A DNA stretch of 64,000 nt from Sporosarcina beigongshangi. Its GTDB lineage: Bacteria; Actinomycetota; Actinomycetes; Actinomycetales; Micrococcaceae. The DNA lies in contig NZ_JADHDY010000002.1 of NCBI RefSeq assembly GCF_016820535.1, forward strand, positions 248,001 through 312,000, given 5' to 3'. Position numbers and translations under genes: made by a program. Below, one piece after another: positions 34,453 through 43,901 of this stretch. The notes beneath the pieces were generated by a model, which was not told where the DNA came from, searched no databases, and worked only from the letters and a program-made list of their open reading frames with translations. Within the stretch, counting starts at the first letter, position 1, and every line of letters starts with the position of its first letter.

Positions 34453-35577
34453 ATGTCGTCCGCAACACTTGACAGCCCGGAAGTACTTGAAGGCAGCGCC
34501 GCCGCCAAGCCGGAGCGCAAGCGGCCGGAGCGCGACAGGCATGTCACGGACTTCATCAAGCTGACAGAGCAGGTCCGCGCTGCCGGCTACATGGAGCGCG
34601 ACATCAAGTGGTACGTGCTGCGGATCGTGCGCCAAAGCATCGGCTACCTCGCCGTGCTGGCGCTGTTCCTGACGCTGGGCCAGTCCTGGTGGCAGATGGT
34701 CACCGCCGTGCTGTTTGCCTTCATGTGCACCCAGACCGCGTTCATCTCCCACGACGCCGCACACCGCCAGGTGTTCGCCTCGGCCAAGAAGAACGCCTGG
34801 CTGGCCCGCGTTGCCGGAAACCTGTTCGTGGGCCTGTCCTACGGCTGGTGGATGAACAAGCACGGCAAGCACCACCTGAACCCGAACAAGATCGGCGTGG
34901 ACGGCGACATCGATCCCGGCGCGCTCGTGTTTGACCCCGAGAATGCCGCCAAGCGCACGGGCTTTGCCAAGTGGTTTGCCCGCCGCCAGGGTGCCTTCTT
35001 CTTCCCGCTGCTGACCCTTGCCGCACTGGACCTGCACATTGCCGCCGTGAAGCGCGTGCTGGACCGCAAGCAGATTGTGCCCGAGCGCAAGGCGGAGATC
35101 GCCTTGCTCGTTGTTCGCCTGGTCCTGCTGCCCGCCTTCACCGTCTGGTTCCTGGGCTGGGGCATCGGCCTGGCCTTCGTGGCGGTCCAGATCATGGCGC
35201 TGGGCCTGTACATGGGCTGCGCGTTCGCTCCGAACCACAAGGGCATGCCGCTGGTTCCCAAAGACGTCAAGATCGACTTCATGCGCCGCCAGACCCTCAT
35301 GAGCCGCAACATCTCCGGCGGCTGGTGGGTTGACGTTGGCATGGGCGGATTGAACTACCAGATCGAGCACCACCTGTTCCCCACCATGTCCTCCAAGAAC
35401 CTCAAGGCTGTCCAGCCCATGGTGCGTGAGTACTGCGCCGAGCGGAACATCACGTACACGGAAACCACGCTGGGTCAGTCGTACATGATCGTGATGCGGT
35501 ACCTGAACCGCGTGGGCCTGGGCCAGCGCGACCCCTTCGAATGCCCCATCACGGCCAGCATGCGCTCCGCCCGCTAG
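34453..35577 (+). CDS. Membrane acyl-lipid/acyl-CoA fatty-acid desaturase
   Basis: This di-iron membrane desaturase introduces a double bond into fatty acyl chains, a usual way to keep membranes fluid in the cold. The 374-residue protein has three His boxes: HDAAH at residues 100-104, HGKHH at 137-141 and QIEHH at 303-307. Hydrophobic pairs lie between them (about 58-95 and 210-255). The QIEHH form of the last box is typical of front-end and linoleoyl-type enzymes. AAGGAG precedes the ATG by a few bases; the longer upstream frame would start before the likely promoter. Electron donor is not encoded nearby. Confidence 0.94.
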   Translation: MSSATLDSPEVLEGSAAAKPERKRPERDRHVTDFIKLTEQVRAAGYMERDIKWYVLRIVRQSIGYLAVLALFLTLGQSWWQMVTAVLFAFMCTQTAFISHDAAHRQVFASAKKNAWLARVAGNLFVGLSYGWWMNKHGKHHLNPNKIGVDGDIDPGALVFDPENAAKRTGFAKWFARRQGAFFFPLLTLAALDLHIAAVKRVLDRKQIVPERKAEIALLVVRLVLLPAFTVWFLGWGIGLAFVAVQIMALGLYMGCAFAPNHKGMPLVPKDVKIDFMRRQTLMSRNISGGWWVDVGMGGLNYQIEHHLFPTMSSKNLKAVQPMVREYCAERNITYTETTLGQSYMIVMRYLNRVGLGQRDPFECPITASMRSAR

Positions 35578-35592
35578 CCATAGAGTGGGGGC

Positions 35593-36738
35593 ATGACATT
35601 TCGCGTCACACCCGCCACCATTGCCAGGCTCCGTCTCGCCGCGCAGGGCATCCTGCCGACAACAGCGACAACGTCCACCTCGCCCACACCCGGGCCGGTG
35701 GACGTTGTGCGTTCACTGACCGCCCTGCAGGGCCAGGACTTCCCCGGCGCCTTGTGGTCCATCGGCCTGCGCTCCGGCAGCACCCGCACCGCCGTCGAGG
35801 CCGCCTTCAACAGCGGCGAGCTGGTCCGTTCCAACCCCCTCCGCGGCACCCTCCATGTCACCGCCGCAGAGGACCTCGGCTGGATCCTCTCCCTCACGGC
35901 CGAGCGCATGCTGCAATCCCAGGCCACGCGGCACCGCCAATTGGGAATTACGACGGCGGATCTCGCCCAGGTGCGCGCGCTCGCCCTTGCGCTGCTGGAC
36001 CGGTCGGGCGGCCGTGCGACGCGTGAGGCACTTTTTGCTGAGTTTGAGCAGGCGGGGCAGGGGACAAAGGCGCAGCGCGGCTACCATTTCCTGTTCCTGC
36101 TCTGCCTCGAGCAGACACTCGTGCAGGGACCCCTAAATGACGGCGGCAGCGGCCAGTTCTACGTCAGCTCACGGGAGTGGATCAAGAATCCGCGCACACT
36201 GGACCGGGCGGATGCCCTTGCGGAACTCACACTGCGTTATTTCCTCAGCCATGGCCCGGCGACCGTCCAGGACTTCCAGTGGTGGTCCAAGCTCACGCTC
36301 AAGGACATCAGGGCCGGGCTGGACGGGGTGAGGGGCCGGCTGGAGGTGCTGGAGTGCAACGGGGCGGAGTATTGGCTGGCCCCGGAAACCGCCGAGCTGC
36401 TGGGCGGCCCGGAAAGCCGGAAGCCCATCAACGGTGCCCGCTCTGTGCTGCTGCTCCCCGGCTTCGACGAGTACCTGCTCGGCTACACGGACCGCACTGC
36501 CTCCCTGGCCCCGGAACATGCGCCACTGACCGTCCCGGGCAACAACGGCATGTTCAAGGCGACAATCGTGGCCGGCGGCAGGGTGGCCGGGACCTGGCGC
36601 AAGGCGCAAGGCGCAGCCGAAAAACAAAGGCAACTGGCCGGCGTCGTGCTTCCGGAGATTTTCACGGAACTGAGCCCCAACCAGCACAGGGCGCTGGCGG
36701 GGGCCGCGAGGAAATACGCCAAATTCCTCGCCCAATAG
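35593..36738 (+). CDS. AlkZ-like winged-helix protein (HTH_42 family), probable DNA glycosylase
   Basis: The 381-residue soluble protein is of the HTH_42 (PF06224) family, tandem winged helices forming a C-shaped DNA-binding scaffold. Members include AlkZ and its relatives, which excise bulky alkylpurines and interstrand crosslinks. The family's Gln-X-Gln catalytic motif appears as LQGQD at about residues 45-49 (Q46, Q48). Other family pieces are LVRSNPLRGTLHVTAAEDL, YFLSHGPATVQDFQWWS and LLLPGFDEYLLGYTDR near the C terminus. It starts 15 bases after the desaturase stop. Glycosylase activity is inferred from the family and the visible motif. Confidence 0.82.
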   Translation: MTFRVTPATIARLRLAAQGILPTTATTSTSPTPGPVDVVRSLTALQGQDFPGALWSIGLRSGSTRTAVEAAFNSGELVRSNPLRGTLHVTAAEDLGWILSLTAERMLQSQATRHRQLGITTADLAQVRALALALLDRSGGRATREALFAEFEQAGQGTKAQRGYHFLFLLCLEQTLVQGPLNDGGSGQFYVSSREWIKNPRTLDRADALAELTLRYFLSHGPATVQDFQWWSKLTLKDIRAGLDGVRGRLEVLECNGAEYWLAPETAELLGGPESRKPINGARSVLLLPGFDEYLLGYTDRTASLAPEHAPLTVPGNNGMFKATIVAGGRVAGTWRKAQGAAEKQRQLAGVVLPEIFTELSPNQHRALAGAARKYAKFLAQ

Positions 36739-36748
36739 CCGCCCTTAA

Positions 36749-36823
36749 CCGTCTATGACGCAGTAAATGCACGAAAAACGCGATAGAAAGCGCTTTCCGC
36801 AGCATCTACTGCGTCACAGACGG
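36749..36823. repeat. Long-loop hairpin element A between convergent genes
   Basis: Seventeen-base arms (CCGTCTATGACGCAGTA and its complement, one mismatch) enclose a 41-base loop. The loop contains the core GCACGAAAAACGCGA and the palindrome GAAAGCGCTTTC. CCCTT and AAGGG just outside can lengthen the stem. It lies 10 bases after one stop codon and 25 bases from the convergent asd stop, so it may act as a two-way terminator. Related elements occur at 47394 and 49877. Confidence 0.7.
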
Positions 36824-36848
36824 AAGGGGAGGAAGCCGGCGGGACGGG

Positions 36849-37982
36849 TTACAGCGTGCCGACAGCGATCTTCAGCATGCGCCGCAGCGGCTCGGCGGCG
36901 CCCCAGAGGAGCTGGTCGCCTACCGTGAAGGCGCTGATGTACTCGGGGCCCATCTCCATCTTGCGGATGCGGCCTACGGGAACCTCGAGCGTGCCCGAAG
37001 CAGCCACGGGGGTCAGGTCCGCCATGGAGGCTTCCTTGGTGTTGGGAACCACCTTGGCCCACTCGTTGTCGTTGGACAGCAGCGACTCAATCTCGGAAAC
37101 CGGCAGGTCCTCGCGCAGCTTCAGGGTCAGCGCCTGCGAGTGCGAGCGCATGGCGCCGATGCGCACGCACAACCCGTCCATGACAATGCGGTTGGCGTCG
37201 GAGGTGCCGAGGATCTTGTTGGTCTCGACCCCGGCCTTCCACTCTTCGCGGGACTGGCCGTTGCCCAGGTCGGAGTCGATCCAAGGGATCAGGGACCCGG
37301 CCAGCGGCACGCCGAACTGCGCAGCGTCAATGCCCTCGCGCTGGTGGGCCAGGACCTTGCGGTCGATCTCCAGGATTGCGGACGCCGGGTTCTCCAGCTC
37401 GGAGGAGACCTCGGAATTCAGCGTGCCGAACTGGTTCAGCAGCTCGCGCATGTGGCGGGCGCCGCCGCCGGAGGCAGCCTGGTATGTCATGGAGGTGCCC
37501 CACTCGACGAGGCCGTTCTTGAACAGCCCGCCCAGGCCCATGAGCATGCAGGACACGGTGCAGTTGCCGCCCACGTAGTCCTTCACGCCGCCCGCCAGGC
37601 CGGCGTCGATCACGGAGCGGTTGATGGGATCCAGCACAATGATCGAGTCGCCGTTCATGCGCAGCGTGGAGGCCGCGTCCATCCAGAGCCCGTCCCAGCC
37701 GCGGCTGCGCAGCTCGGTGTGCACGCGGGAGGTGTAGTCGCCGCCCTGAGCGGTGACAATAATGGGAAGTTTCGCCAACGTGTCAATGTCAAAGGCGTCT
37801 TCGAGCTTGCCGGTGTCGCCGCCGGAAATCGCGGGGGCAGCGCCGCCTGCGTTCGAGGTGGAGAAGAAGACGGGGTTGATATCGCCGAAGTCGCCTTCGT
37901 CCTGCATGCGCTGCATGAGAACGGAACCGACCATGCCGCGCCAGCCGACAAGGCCGACGGAAGGAACATTGTTATTGGTCAT
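36849..37982 (-). CDS. asd: Aspartate-semialdehyde dehydrogenase
   Basis: Asd reduces aspartyl phosphate to aspartate semialdehyde with NADPH, leading to lysine/diaminopimelate, threonine and methionine. The 377-residue protein begins [18 protein letters not shown], the nucleotide-binding start typical of the enterobacterial-type enzyme. It has the catalytic Cys in [16 protein letters not shown], substrate-binding [13 protein letters not shown] and the catalytic-type His in [11 protein letters not shown]. The open frame continues upstream, but the ATG of MTNNNVPS is the natural start. The related lysC is not beside it. Confidence 0.95.
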   Translation of the reverse strand: MTNNNVPSVGLVGWRGMVGSVLMQRMQDEGDFGDINPVFFSTSNAGGAAPAISGGDTGKLEDAFDIDTLAKLPIIVTAQGGDYTSRVHTELRSRGWDGLWMDAASTLRMNGDSIIVLDPINRSVIDAGLAGGVKDYVGGNCTVSCMLMGLGGLFKNGLVEWGTSMTYQAASGGGARHMRELLNQFGTLNSEVSSELENPASAILEIDRKVLAHQREGIDAAQFGVPLAGSLIPWIDSDLGNGQSREEWKAGVETNKILGTSDANRIVMDGLCVRIGAMRSHSQALTLKLREDLPVSEIESLLSNDNEWAKVVPNTKEASMADLTPVAASGTLEVPVGRIRKMEMGPEYISAFTVGDQLLWGAAEPLRRMLKIAVGTL

Positions 37983-38126
37983 GGTCCTAAGTTTAGTCGG
38001 CGGGGCAAATCGGCCGAAGTTCGTTTCACCCCGTGAACAAGTTCGACGGCGTTTCGCCCCTTCCGCGGCCCGGTCCACCTTTGGTGCGGGGCCGGGCGGC
38101 AGCCCCACTGGGCCCCCGGCAGACCC

Positions 38127-38711
38127 TTATTCGGGCGCCTCAAATTCGGTGTCGCCCTTGGCCCACATGGTGATCCGGTATTCGGTGCCGTTCTTTGAGG
38201 TGTGCCACCCTTCCAGCGGTGTTGCGCCACGGAACGTCCACTCGTTGCCCAGCGCCGGTGCCTGCGTGTCGCCGGCAACGTCGGTGTTGATGACCGTCAC
38301 CACGGCAACATTGCAGTGCTCCATGGCCTGCTCAAAAATCTGCCCGCCGCCAATGACCCAAACCTCGCTGCCGCCGGGGGAGAACTGCGCCTCCACCAAG
38401 GCCTCGTCCAAGGAGTCAAGCACAACGGCGCCGCTTGCCTCGGGCGTCGACCCCCACCCTTCCTGCCGGGTCACCACAATGTTGGTGCGGTCCGGCAGGG
38501 GGCGGAACTTGTCTGGGAAGGATTCCCACGTCTTGCGGCCCATGACCACAGGGTGGCCGGTGGTCACGCGCTTGAAGTGCGCCATGTCCTCGGGCAGGTG
38601 CCAGGGCATGCCGCCGTCGGCGCCGATCACGCCGGTGTTGGTCTGCGCCCAGATCATGCCCACGATGGGCTGGCTGAAAGTGTATGTGGGCAGGGAATCG
38701 GGGGTGCTCAT
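38127..38711 (-). CDS. folA: Dihydrofolate reductase
   Basis: FolA reduces dihydrofolate to tetrahydrofolate with NADPH, restoring folate oxidised by thymidylate synthase. The 194-residue protein shows [36 protein letters not shown] with the active-site acid, [12 protein letters not shown] and the NADPH loop [14 protein letters not shown]. It is slightly longer than E. coli FolA because of a short N-terminal extension. The ATG overlaps the thyA stop by four bases, so folA is translated after thyA from one mRNA. Confidence 0.96.
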   Translation of the reverse strand: MSTPDSLPTYTFSQPIVGMIWAQTNTGVIGADGGMPWHLPEDMAHFKRVTTGHPVVMGRKTWESFPDKFRPLPDRTNIVVTRQEGWGSTPEASGAVVLDSLDEALVEAQFSPGGSEVWVIGGGQIFEQAMEHCNVAVVTVINTDVAGDTQAPALGNEWTFRGATPLEGWHTSKNGTEYRITMWAKGDTEFEAPE

Positions 38712-39526
38712 ACGGCGATCGGTGCCTTAATCGTGGGGTGGTGCTGGTAGTTGACGATCTCAAAGTCGTCAAAGTTGTAGTCAAAAATCGAGTCCGGCTT
38801 GCGGGTGAAACGCAGCGTCGGGTACGGGTACGGTTCCCGGGAAAGCTGCTCGGTCACCTGCGCCACATGGTCGTCGTAGATGTGGACGTCGCCGCCGGTC
38901 CAGATGAACTCGCCCGGCTCCATGTCCAGCTGCTGCGCCATCATCATGGTCAGCAGCGCATAGGAGGCAATGTTGAACGGCACGCCCAGGAAGGTGTCGG
39001 CGGAGCGCTGGTACAGCTGGCATGAGAGCTTGCCGCGGCCGTCCTCGGTGGGGGCAACATAGAACTGGAAGAACGCGTGGCATGGCGGCAGCGCCATGTT
39101 CTTCAGCTCGCCAACGTTCCAGGCGGAGACAATGTGGCGGCGTGAATCCGGGTTGGCCCGCAGCGACTCCATGACCTGCGATATCTGGTCAATGTGTTCG
39201 CCGTCCGGCGTGGGCCACGAGCGCCACTGGACGCCATACACGGGACCCAGCTCGCCGTCGTCGTCCGCCCACTCGTTCCAGATCTTGACGCCGTTTTCCT
39301 GCAGCCAGCGCACGTTGGAATCGCCGCGAAGGAACCACAACAGCTCCATCGCGACCGACTTGAAATGCACCCGCTTCGTGGTGATCAGCGGGAAACTCTC
39401 GCTCAGGTCGAAGCGCAGCTGGCGGCCAAAAACGCTGCGCGTGCCGGTGCCGGTGCGGTCTGATTTCGCTGTGCCGTTCGCCAGCACGTCGCGCAGCATG
39501 TCCTCGTACGGGGTCAGAATAGTCAC
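38708..39526 (-). CDS. thyA: Thymidylate synthase ThyA
   Basis: ThyA methylates dUMP to dTMP with methylenetetrahydrofolate. The 272-residue protein has [18 protein letters not shown], the catalytic Cys in [32 protein letters not shown] and the C-terminal IKAPIAV, whose last residues close the active site. I chose the GTG giving [11 protein letters not shown]. The frame extends 33 codons further but with no family similarity. It is first in a two-gene operon with folA. Confidence 0.96.
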   Translation of the reverse strand: MTILTPYEDMLRDVLANGTAKSDRTGTGTRSVFGRQLRFDLSESFPLITTKRVHFKSVAMELLWFLRGDSNVRWLQENGVKIWNEWADDDGELGPVYGVQWRSWPTPDGEHIDQISQVMESLRANPDSRRHIVSAWNVGELKNMALPPCHAFFQFYVAPTEDGRGKLSCQLYQRSADTFLGVPFNIASYALLTMMMAQQLDMEPGEFIWTGGDVHIYDDHVAQVTEQLSREPYPYPTLRFTRKPDSIFDYNFDDFEIVNYQHHPTIKAPIAV

Positions 39527-39542
39527 GCCAGACAGTCTACTT

Positions 39543-39992
39543 CTACTTGCCGCGCTGGTTGAGGCGCCCCTGCAGGAGTGTGATGAGCATCTTGCCGTCC
39601 AGCCCTGCCTTCTCGCCCTCTTCAATGAGATGCTCGACGGCGGCCATCACCCCGAGTGCGTTCGTCACCGGCGGCTGTGGTTTCGCGGGTTGATCGCCAT
39701 CGCTGGCCCCCTGTCTGGCCCGCGTCGCCGGCCCGGCAGCGGTGGCCTGGCCATCGGCCACCACCGTCCCCTGCCGCCTGTTGGTCACGACCAGCCCGGC
39801 CGACTCGAGTTCCTTGTAGGCGCGCGCCACCGTTCCGGCGGCGACGCCCAAGTCTGCGGCAAGGCTGCGAACCGTGGGCAGGCGGGTGCCCTGCGGGAGT
39901 TGGCCAACTGCGATGAGTGATGAGATTTGGGTGCGGACCTGCTCATACGGCGGGGTGGCCGTTTCCAGGTCGATGACAATCTGGGCTTCCAT
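39543..39992 (-). CDS. GntR-family regulator, YtrA-like
   Basis: The 149-residue regulator has an N-terminal GntR winged helix (residues about 12-75: [59 protein letters not shown]) and only a short C-terminal helical region, as in the YtrA subfamily. A low-complexity Ala/Gln/Pro linker sits between. It starts four bases after the stop of the large membrane protein gene. Together with the inverted repeat upstream of that gene, this suggests an autoregulated two-gene operon. YtrA regulators usually control transport or envelope-stress genes. Confidence 0.9.
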   Translation of the reverse strand: MEAQIVIDLETATPPYEQVRTQISSLIAVGQLPQGTRLPTVRSLAADLGVAAGTVARAYKELESAGLVVTNRRQGTVVADGQATAAGPATRARQGASDGDQPAKPQPPVTNALGVMAAVEHLIEEGEKAGLDGKMLITLLQGRLNQRGK

Positions 39993-39996
39993 GGTG

Positions 39997-41637
39997 CTAC
40001 TTGCCCAGTCCGGCGCCGGCTTTTGGCGCCTCCACGAAGTCTGCGGGCGTGAAGGCACGCACGGGGTAGCAGGCGACAAGTGCCGCAATCACCAGGCACA
40101 GGGCGCCGAAGATGACTGACTCAAATCGCGGCGCCAGGGGATTTGGGTCCGGAGCCACCGGAATCATGATCAGGAGGAGCCCGAGCATGGCGTACCACCC
40201 GCCCGTTACCGTCCGGGCGATCCGAAACAGGGAGCGGCGGCGAAGCGCCCTGTCCAGCCGGGGTGCGGCGTCGGTCAGCCCGGGCCGGGCCAGGACGAAC
40301 CGGGCTGCCAGCAGGCCAACAGCCAGCAGCACAGCGGCTGCAACTGTCGGGACCCAAAACATGGCCTGTGGTTCGTCCATCCCGTCCCAAGAGTTCGGGC
40401 CGACGGATGCGGCAACATGCCATGCGTTGATGAGCCCCAGGACCAGTCCGGCGGCCGCCACACCAAAAGCGGCACACAGGGGCCACGGCAGAGGTATGCG
40501 CAAAGGGCTGCGCGCAGTCCCCGGGGCCGCGTAGTTGCGCCGCAGGACGAACTCGAGCGCCAGACAGGCCAACACGCTGAAGGCAGCAGCGAGGGCCACG
40601 ATTCCCAGCCCGCCAGTGACGTCCTTGAGCAGGTAACCCGCTCCGGCACCGACGGCGGCGGCGGGCAGGAGCGCAGCAGGTGCACTGTTGCTGAATTTGG
40701 CCGCGGCGGGGCCGTCTCCCAGGGCGGCCTCATTTCCGGACGTCGGCAGGAGGAGGGCCCGGTAGCCGGCGTCGTCCGTGGTTGCATCAAGGAAGGGCGG
40801 CTTCCAGACAAGCATCGCGATGAGCACCGCCCCGTTGACTACGGCCAGCGCGTTCACCCACGGCTCGCCGCCGGGGAGCGGCTCCGGCTGAAAGAGGTAG
40901 TTTCCGGCAATGGCGCCAATGCCCGAGGCCATGGTGGCCACTACGCGCAGTAGTCGGTTCATGCCGATGGTCCGCAAGGTTTTGTTCTGGTCCGGCGACA
41001 GTGCCTCAAGCGACCTGCGGGAGGCAATGAGGCGCATGACAAGAAAAGTTCCGATGGCAAGGAACACCAGGGCAACACTCAGCGCCGAGGCAAGGACGTA
41101 GCCGGGGCCCCTGCCTTGATGTGTCTGGATGGACTGGCCGTACTCGCCAAGAATGACGCTGTTGCTGGAAATGAACCCGGGAACGAAGTACAGGACGCCC
41201 ACGACGGCGGCGGTCAGCGTGAAGATGCCGGCAACCGTCCACCCCAGCGCCGGTTCGATGTAGTCGCGGACTCCGCGGAACTCAAGGCTCGCGACCCGCT
41301 TGGGCGACTGCGGTGCCGGCCAGGTGGACTGTCCGATGGCGTGCACGGCAATCACTGCCACAACCGGGGCCAGAAGCGAGAACCACGGAATCGTGGCCCA
41401 TGGGTCCGGCTGGAATCGGTCGGGGTCGTAGATGCCCGCCCGGCCGGCACCTGCAAGGCTGCTGAAAGCCCATGCAATGATGCCGGTCCAGAGGGCGTGG
41501 TTGCGGATATGCTCGAGGGACTTTGACTTGGCCCTGCTCCACACGAACATGCGCAGTGCCAGGTAAACCACGACGGCGGCAGGCACCCCCACGGTTCCCA
41601 CGAGAACCAGCAGTTCAATCCAATTTGGTGCAAGCAT
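39997..41637 (-). CDS. Large polytopic membrane protein of unknown function
   Basis: The 546-residue product has about twelve hydrophobic segments spread over its length, starting with IELLVLVGTVGVPAAVVVYL and ending with VIFGALCLVIAALVACYPV. I do not recognise a family or catalytic motif. A soluble loop around residues 285-315 follows WKPPFLDATTDD. It is followed four bases later by a YtrA-type GntR regulator and preceded by a GntR-like inverted repeat, so it is probably the regulator's target. ABC-type ATPases that often accompany YtrA regulators are absent here. Confidence 0.8.
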   Translation of the reverse strand: MLAPNWIELLVLVGTVGVPAAVVVYLALRMFVWSRAKSKSLEHIRNHALWTGIIAWAFSSLAGAGRAGIYDPDRFQPDPWATIPWFSLLAPVVAVIAVHAIGQSTWPAPQSPKRVASLEFRGVRDYIEPALGWTVAGIFTLTAAVVGVLYFVPGFISSNSVILGEYGQSIQTHQGRGPGYVLASALSVALVFLAIGTFLVMRLIASRRSLEALSPDQNKTLRTIGMNRLLRVVATMASGIGAIAGNYLFQPEPLPGGEPWVNALAVVNGAVLIAMLVWKPPFLDATTDDAGYRALLLPTSGNEAALGDGPAAAKFSNSAPAALLPAAAVGAGAGYLLKDVTGGLGIVALAAAFSVLACLALEFVLRRNYAAPGTARSPLRIPLPWPLCAAFGVAAAGLVLGLINAWHVAASVGPNSWDGMDEPQAMFWVPTVAAAVLLAVGLLAARFVLARPGLTDAAPRLDRALRRRSLFRIARTVTGGWYAMLGLLLIMIPVAPDPNPLAPRFESVIFGALCLVIAALVACYPVRAFTPADFVEAPKAGAGLGK

Positions 41638-41659
41638 CCATCCCCCAAGACTCGAAATT

Positions 41660-41685
41660 CTTTGTATCGAGTGTACGGTACAAAG
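41660..41685. promoter_or_regulatory. Inverted repeat upstream of the membrane protein / GntR operon
   Basis: Arms CTTTGTA and TACAAAG are perfect complements separated by 12 bases that are themselves partly symmetric (GTGTACGGTAC). It ends 23 bases before the membrane-protein start, where it would overlap the promoter. YtrA-type regulators bind such AT-rich repeats, so autoregulation by the downstream GntR protein is likely. Confidence 0.6.
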
Positions 41686-41808
41686 ATTCCGGGAGAAAGC
41701 ATCTCAGCTTATGTGACGGGCGCGAGTGAATAGGGCGCACGCCATGAGCGGCCAGCCGGGGGATTTGCAGCGCTTACAGCCGCCATCCGGCAGGCCCGGG
41801 GGAGGGCC

Positions 41809-42825
41809 CTAATTTGGCAGCAGGTCCGGGTGCTGGGCCTCAACAACATTCGGGTGGGCGCGCAGCCGGTAGCGCAGGGCGTTGTCGCCGTACGTCTCCA
41901 GGATGGGGCTGTTGGTGGGGTCGACCGACAGCCCGCGGGCCTTCGCCTGGAATTCGGGGCTGACCGCCAGCCGTGGCATGGTGGCGTCCAGGGCCGGGTT
42001 GAAGAAGAACGGCAGGGAGATTCTGTCGGTGCCGCGGCGCGGTGAAATGACGCGGTGCAGCGTGGCCTTGAGGTATCCGTTGGTGGCCAGTTCCAGCATC
42101 TCGCCGATGTTGACCACAAAGGTTCCGGGCACCTGGGGCGCATCGATCCAAGCTCCTTGGTATTCCACCTGCAGGCCGCCCTTGTCCGGCTCGACCAGCA
42201 GCAGCGTGATGACGCCGCCGTCGCGGTGGGAGCCCACGCCCTGAACAGGGTCGGGGTTGGATTCACCGGGGTAGCGGACAATTTTCAGCACGGGGAAGGC
42301 CCTCTCGGCAAACGCGGCGTCGAAGGCGTCCTCCGGTGCTCCGAGGGAAAGTGCCAGGGCCCGCAAGAGGTCCAGTGAGATGGCGCTGAGCCGCTCCGTC
42401 CACTCCGAAACTACGGTGCGCATCTCGGGCAGTCCCTCCGGCCAAAGGTTGGGTCCCTCCAGGCGCCAATACTCGGCAACACCCTCGCCGGCCGGAACAG
42501 CTTCGCGCTCCACCCCGATGTCGATCTGTTCGCGCCAGTCAACGGCACCGTCTGTCAGCTCGCCTCCCATGCGCGTGTAGCCGCGAAACTGCGGGCTGTG
42601 GATGTTCTCCACGGCGAGTTTCACGTCCTCGGGGAGTTCGAAGAAGCGGCGGGAGATCTCCAGCATGGCGTCGGTCAGCTCCTGCGGCACCCCGTGGCCG
42701 GACAGGTAGAGGAACCCCACCTCGTGCATGGCCTCACGAAGCTCGTCGCGGAATGCGGCAGCTTCCTGCGGCCCGGCGCTGAGGCGGGAGAAGTCCAAGA
42801 TGGGCAGTGAATCGAGCGTGGCCAT
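41809..42825 (-). CDS. Isopenicillin-N-synthase-like 2-oxoglutarate/Fe(II) oxygenase
   Basis: The 338-residue oxygenase of the IPNS/2OG-Fe(II) family has the DIOX_N region at the start (LPILDFSRL, FLYLSGHGVPQELTDAMLEI). The jelly-roll core shows the iron ligands HRDGGVITLL (His and Asp) and, later, the distal His in LHRVISPRR, with Arg-X-Ser (DRISLPFFF). The substrate is unknown; relatives act on small molecules in plants and bacteria. ATG at 42825 is drawn; GTG three bases earlier is equally well placed after AAAGGA. It stands alone. Confidence 0.88.
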   Translation of the reverse strand: MATLDSLPILDFSRLSAGPQEAAAFRDELREAMHEVGFLYLSGHGVPQELTDAMLEISRRFFELPEDVKLAVENIHSPQFRGYTRMGGELTDGAVDWREQIDIGVEREAVPAGEGVAEYWRLEGPNLWPEGLPEMRTVVSEWTERLSAISLDLLRALALSLGAPEDAFDAAFAERAFPVLKIVRYPGESNPDPVQGVGSHRDGGVITLLLVEPDKGGLQVEYQGAWIDAPQVPGTFVVNIGEMLELATNGYLKATLHRVISPRRGTDRISLPFFFNPALDATMPRLAVSPEFQAKARGLSVDPTNSPILETYGDNALRYRLRAHPNVVEAQHPDLLPN

Positions 42826-42935
42826 CACATATATCCTTTACGGCAACATTGCAAGCGAAAATCCCTATTCGCTTCAATGTTACGTGCCGGATGTCCGAAT
42901 GGTTCAAGAACATTGCGAATTGCTACGCCCGGGAC

Positions 42936-43901
42936 TCAGTCCTCGTAGGGCTTGTGCTGCTCCAGCGCCACGATCAGGCCGGGCTCGCTGATGGATACGT
43001 GGGCCACCAGCACCTCGCCGGGTGCCAGGTGGGGGTCGCTGAACGGCAGGAGGCCGCCCAGCTCGGGGGACATGTGGCCCTTGAGGGTCTCCAGAACCGT
43101 GGGCAGGACCGGCCGGTGGGTGCACAGTGCTGTGGCGCTGGTGCGGGTCAGCATTTTCTCGACGACGGCGGCCACCTTGCCCGGGTGCCGCTTGTGGTCG
43201 GCCTCGGTCAGCCACGGCACAACCTTCACCTTGGCCTTCGTGGCCTGGGCGTAGGGGGAAATGGTGGAGATGCAGCGCATCCACCCGCTCGTCTGAATGC
43301 GGGCGGGGTGCCAGGACATCAACAGCCGCTGCAGGTACAGGGCCTGCCGCTTGCCTGTGGCAGCCAGCGGGCGTTCACCCTCGGCCCGGGTCCATGAAGC
43401 GCGGGGCTTCGCCTTCGCATGGCGGATCACCAGCAGCGGCCAGGTCTCGAGCGTGCCGGCCTCAAAGGCTGCCACGAGTGCCTCAAGCGGCTCGATGTCC
43501 GAGGGGTTGGACAGCAGCCCCCGGGCCTTGTTGGGGCTGCACCAGACTGCGGCGTCAACTTCCTTGCCGTCCGGGATTGGCGGCATGTCATCCACTTCGG
43601 AGGCCCAGTAAAAGACCTCTTTCAGGCCGGGCTTGACGGCGTAGCGGATGGACGGCAGCGGGATGCCGAGGGTGATCGGCAGGCCCACTTCCTCATACAC
43701 TTCACGCACGGCGCACTCGGCCAGGGTCTCGCCCTTGTCCAGCTTGCCCTTTGGCCAGGACCAGTCGTCGTAGCGCTGGCGGTGGATCAGGAGCAGTTCA
43801 AGTTTTTTCTTCTTGATCCGCCAGCACAGTGCGCCTGCGGCCAGGATGGAAACGTCCACGCCGTCGGCCACGCCATCTTCGAGATGCTCGGAATTGCGCA
43901 T
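42936..43901 (-). CDS. mutT1: Nudix hydrolase fused to a histidine-phosphatase domain (MutT1-like)
   Basis: The 321-residue two-domain enzyme matches mycobacterial MutT1, which hydrolyses 8-oxo-dGTP and diadenosine polyphosphates. The N-terminal Nudix domain has the full box GKLDKGETLAECAVREVYEE near residues 52-75. The C-terminal half is a histidine-phosphatase domain with the RHG-type motif LLVIRHAKAKPR and a second His in ALCTHRPVL. The start overlaps the end of ppk by one base, and this ppk-mutT1 pairing is usual in actinobacteria, pointing to a shared transcript. Confidence 0.93.
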   Translation of the reverse strand: MRNSEHLEDGVADGVDVSILAAGALCWRIKKKKLELLLIHRQRYDDWSWPKGKLDKGETLAECAVREVYEEVGLPITLGIPLPSIRYAVKPGLKEVFYWASEVDDMPPIPDGKEVDAAVWCSPNKARGLLSNPSDIEPLEALVAAFEAGTLETWPLLVIRHAKAKPRASWTRAEGERPLAATGKRQALYLQRLLMSWHPARIQTSGWMRCISTISPYAQATKAKVKVVPWLTEADHKRHPGKVAAVVEKMLTRTSATALCTHRPVLPTVLETLKGHMSPELGGLLPFSDPHLAPGEVLVAHVSISEPGLIVALEQHKPYED

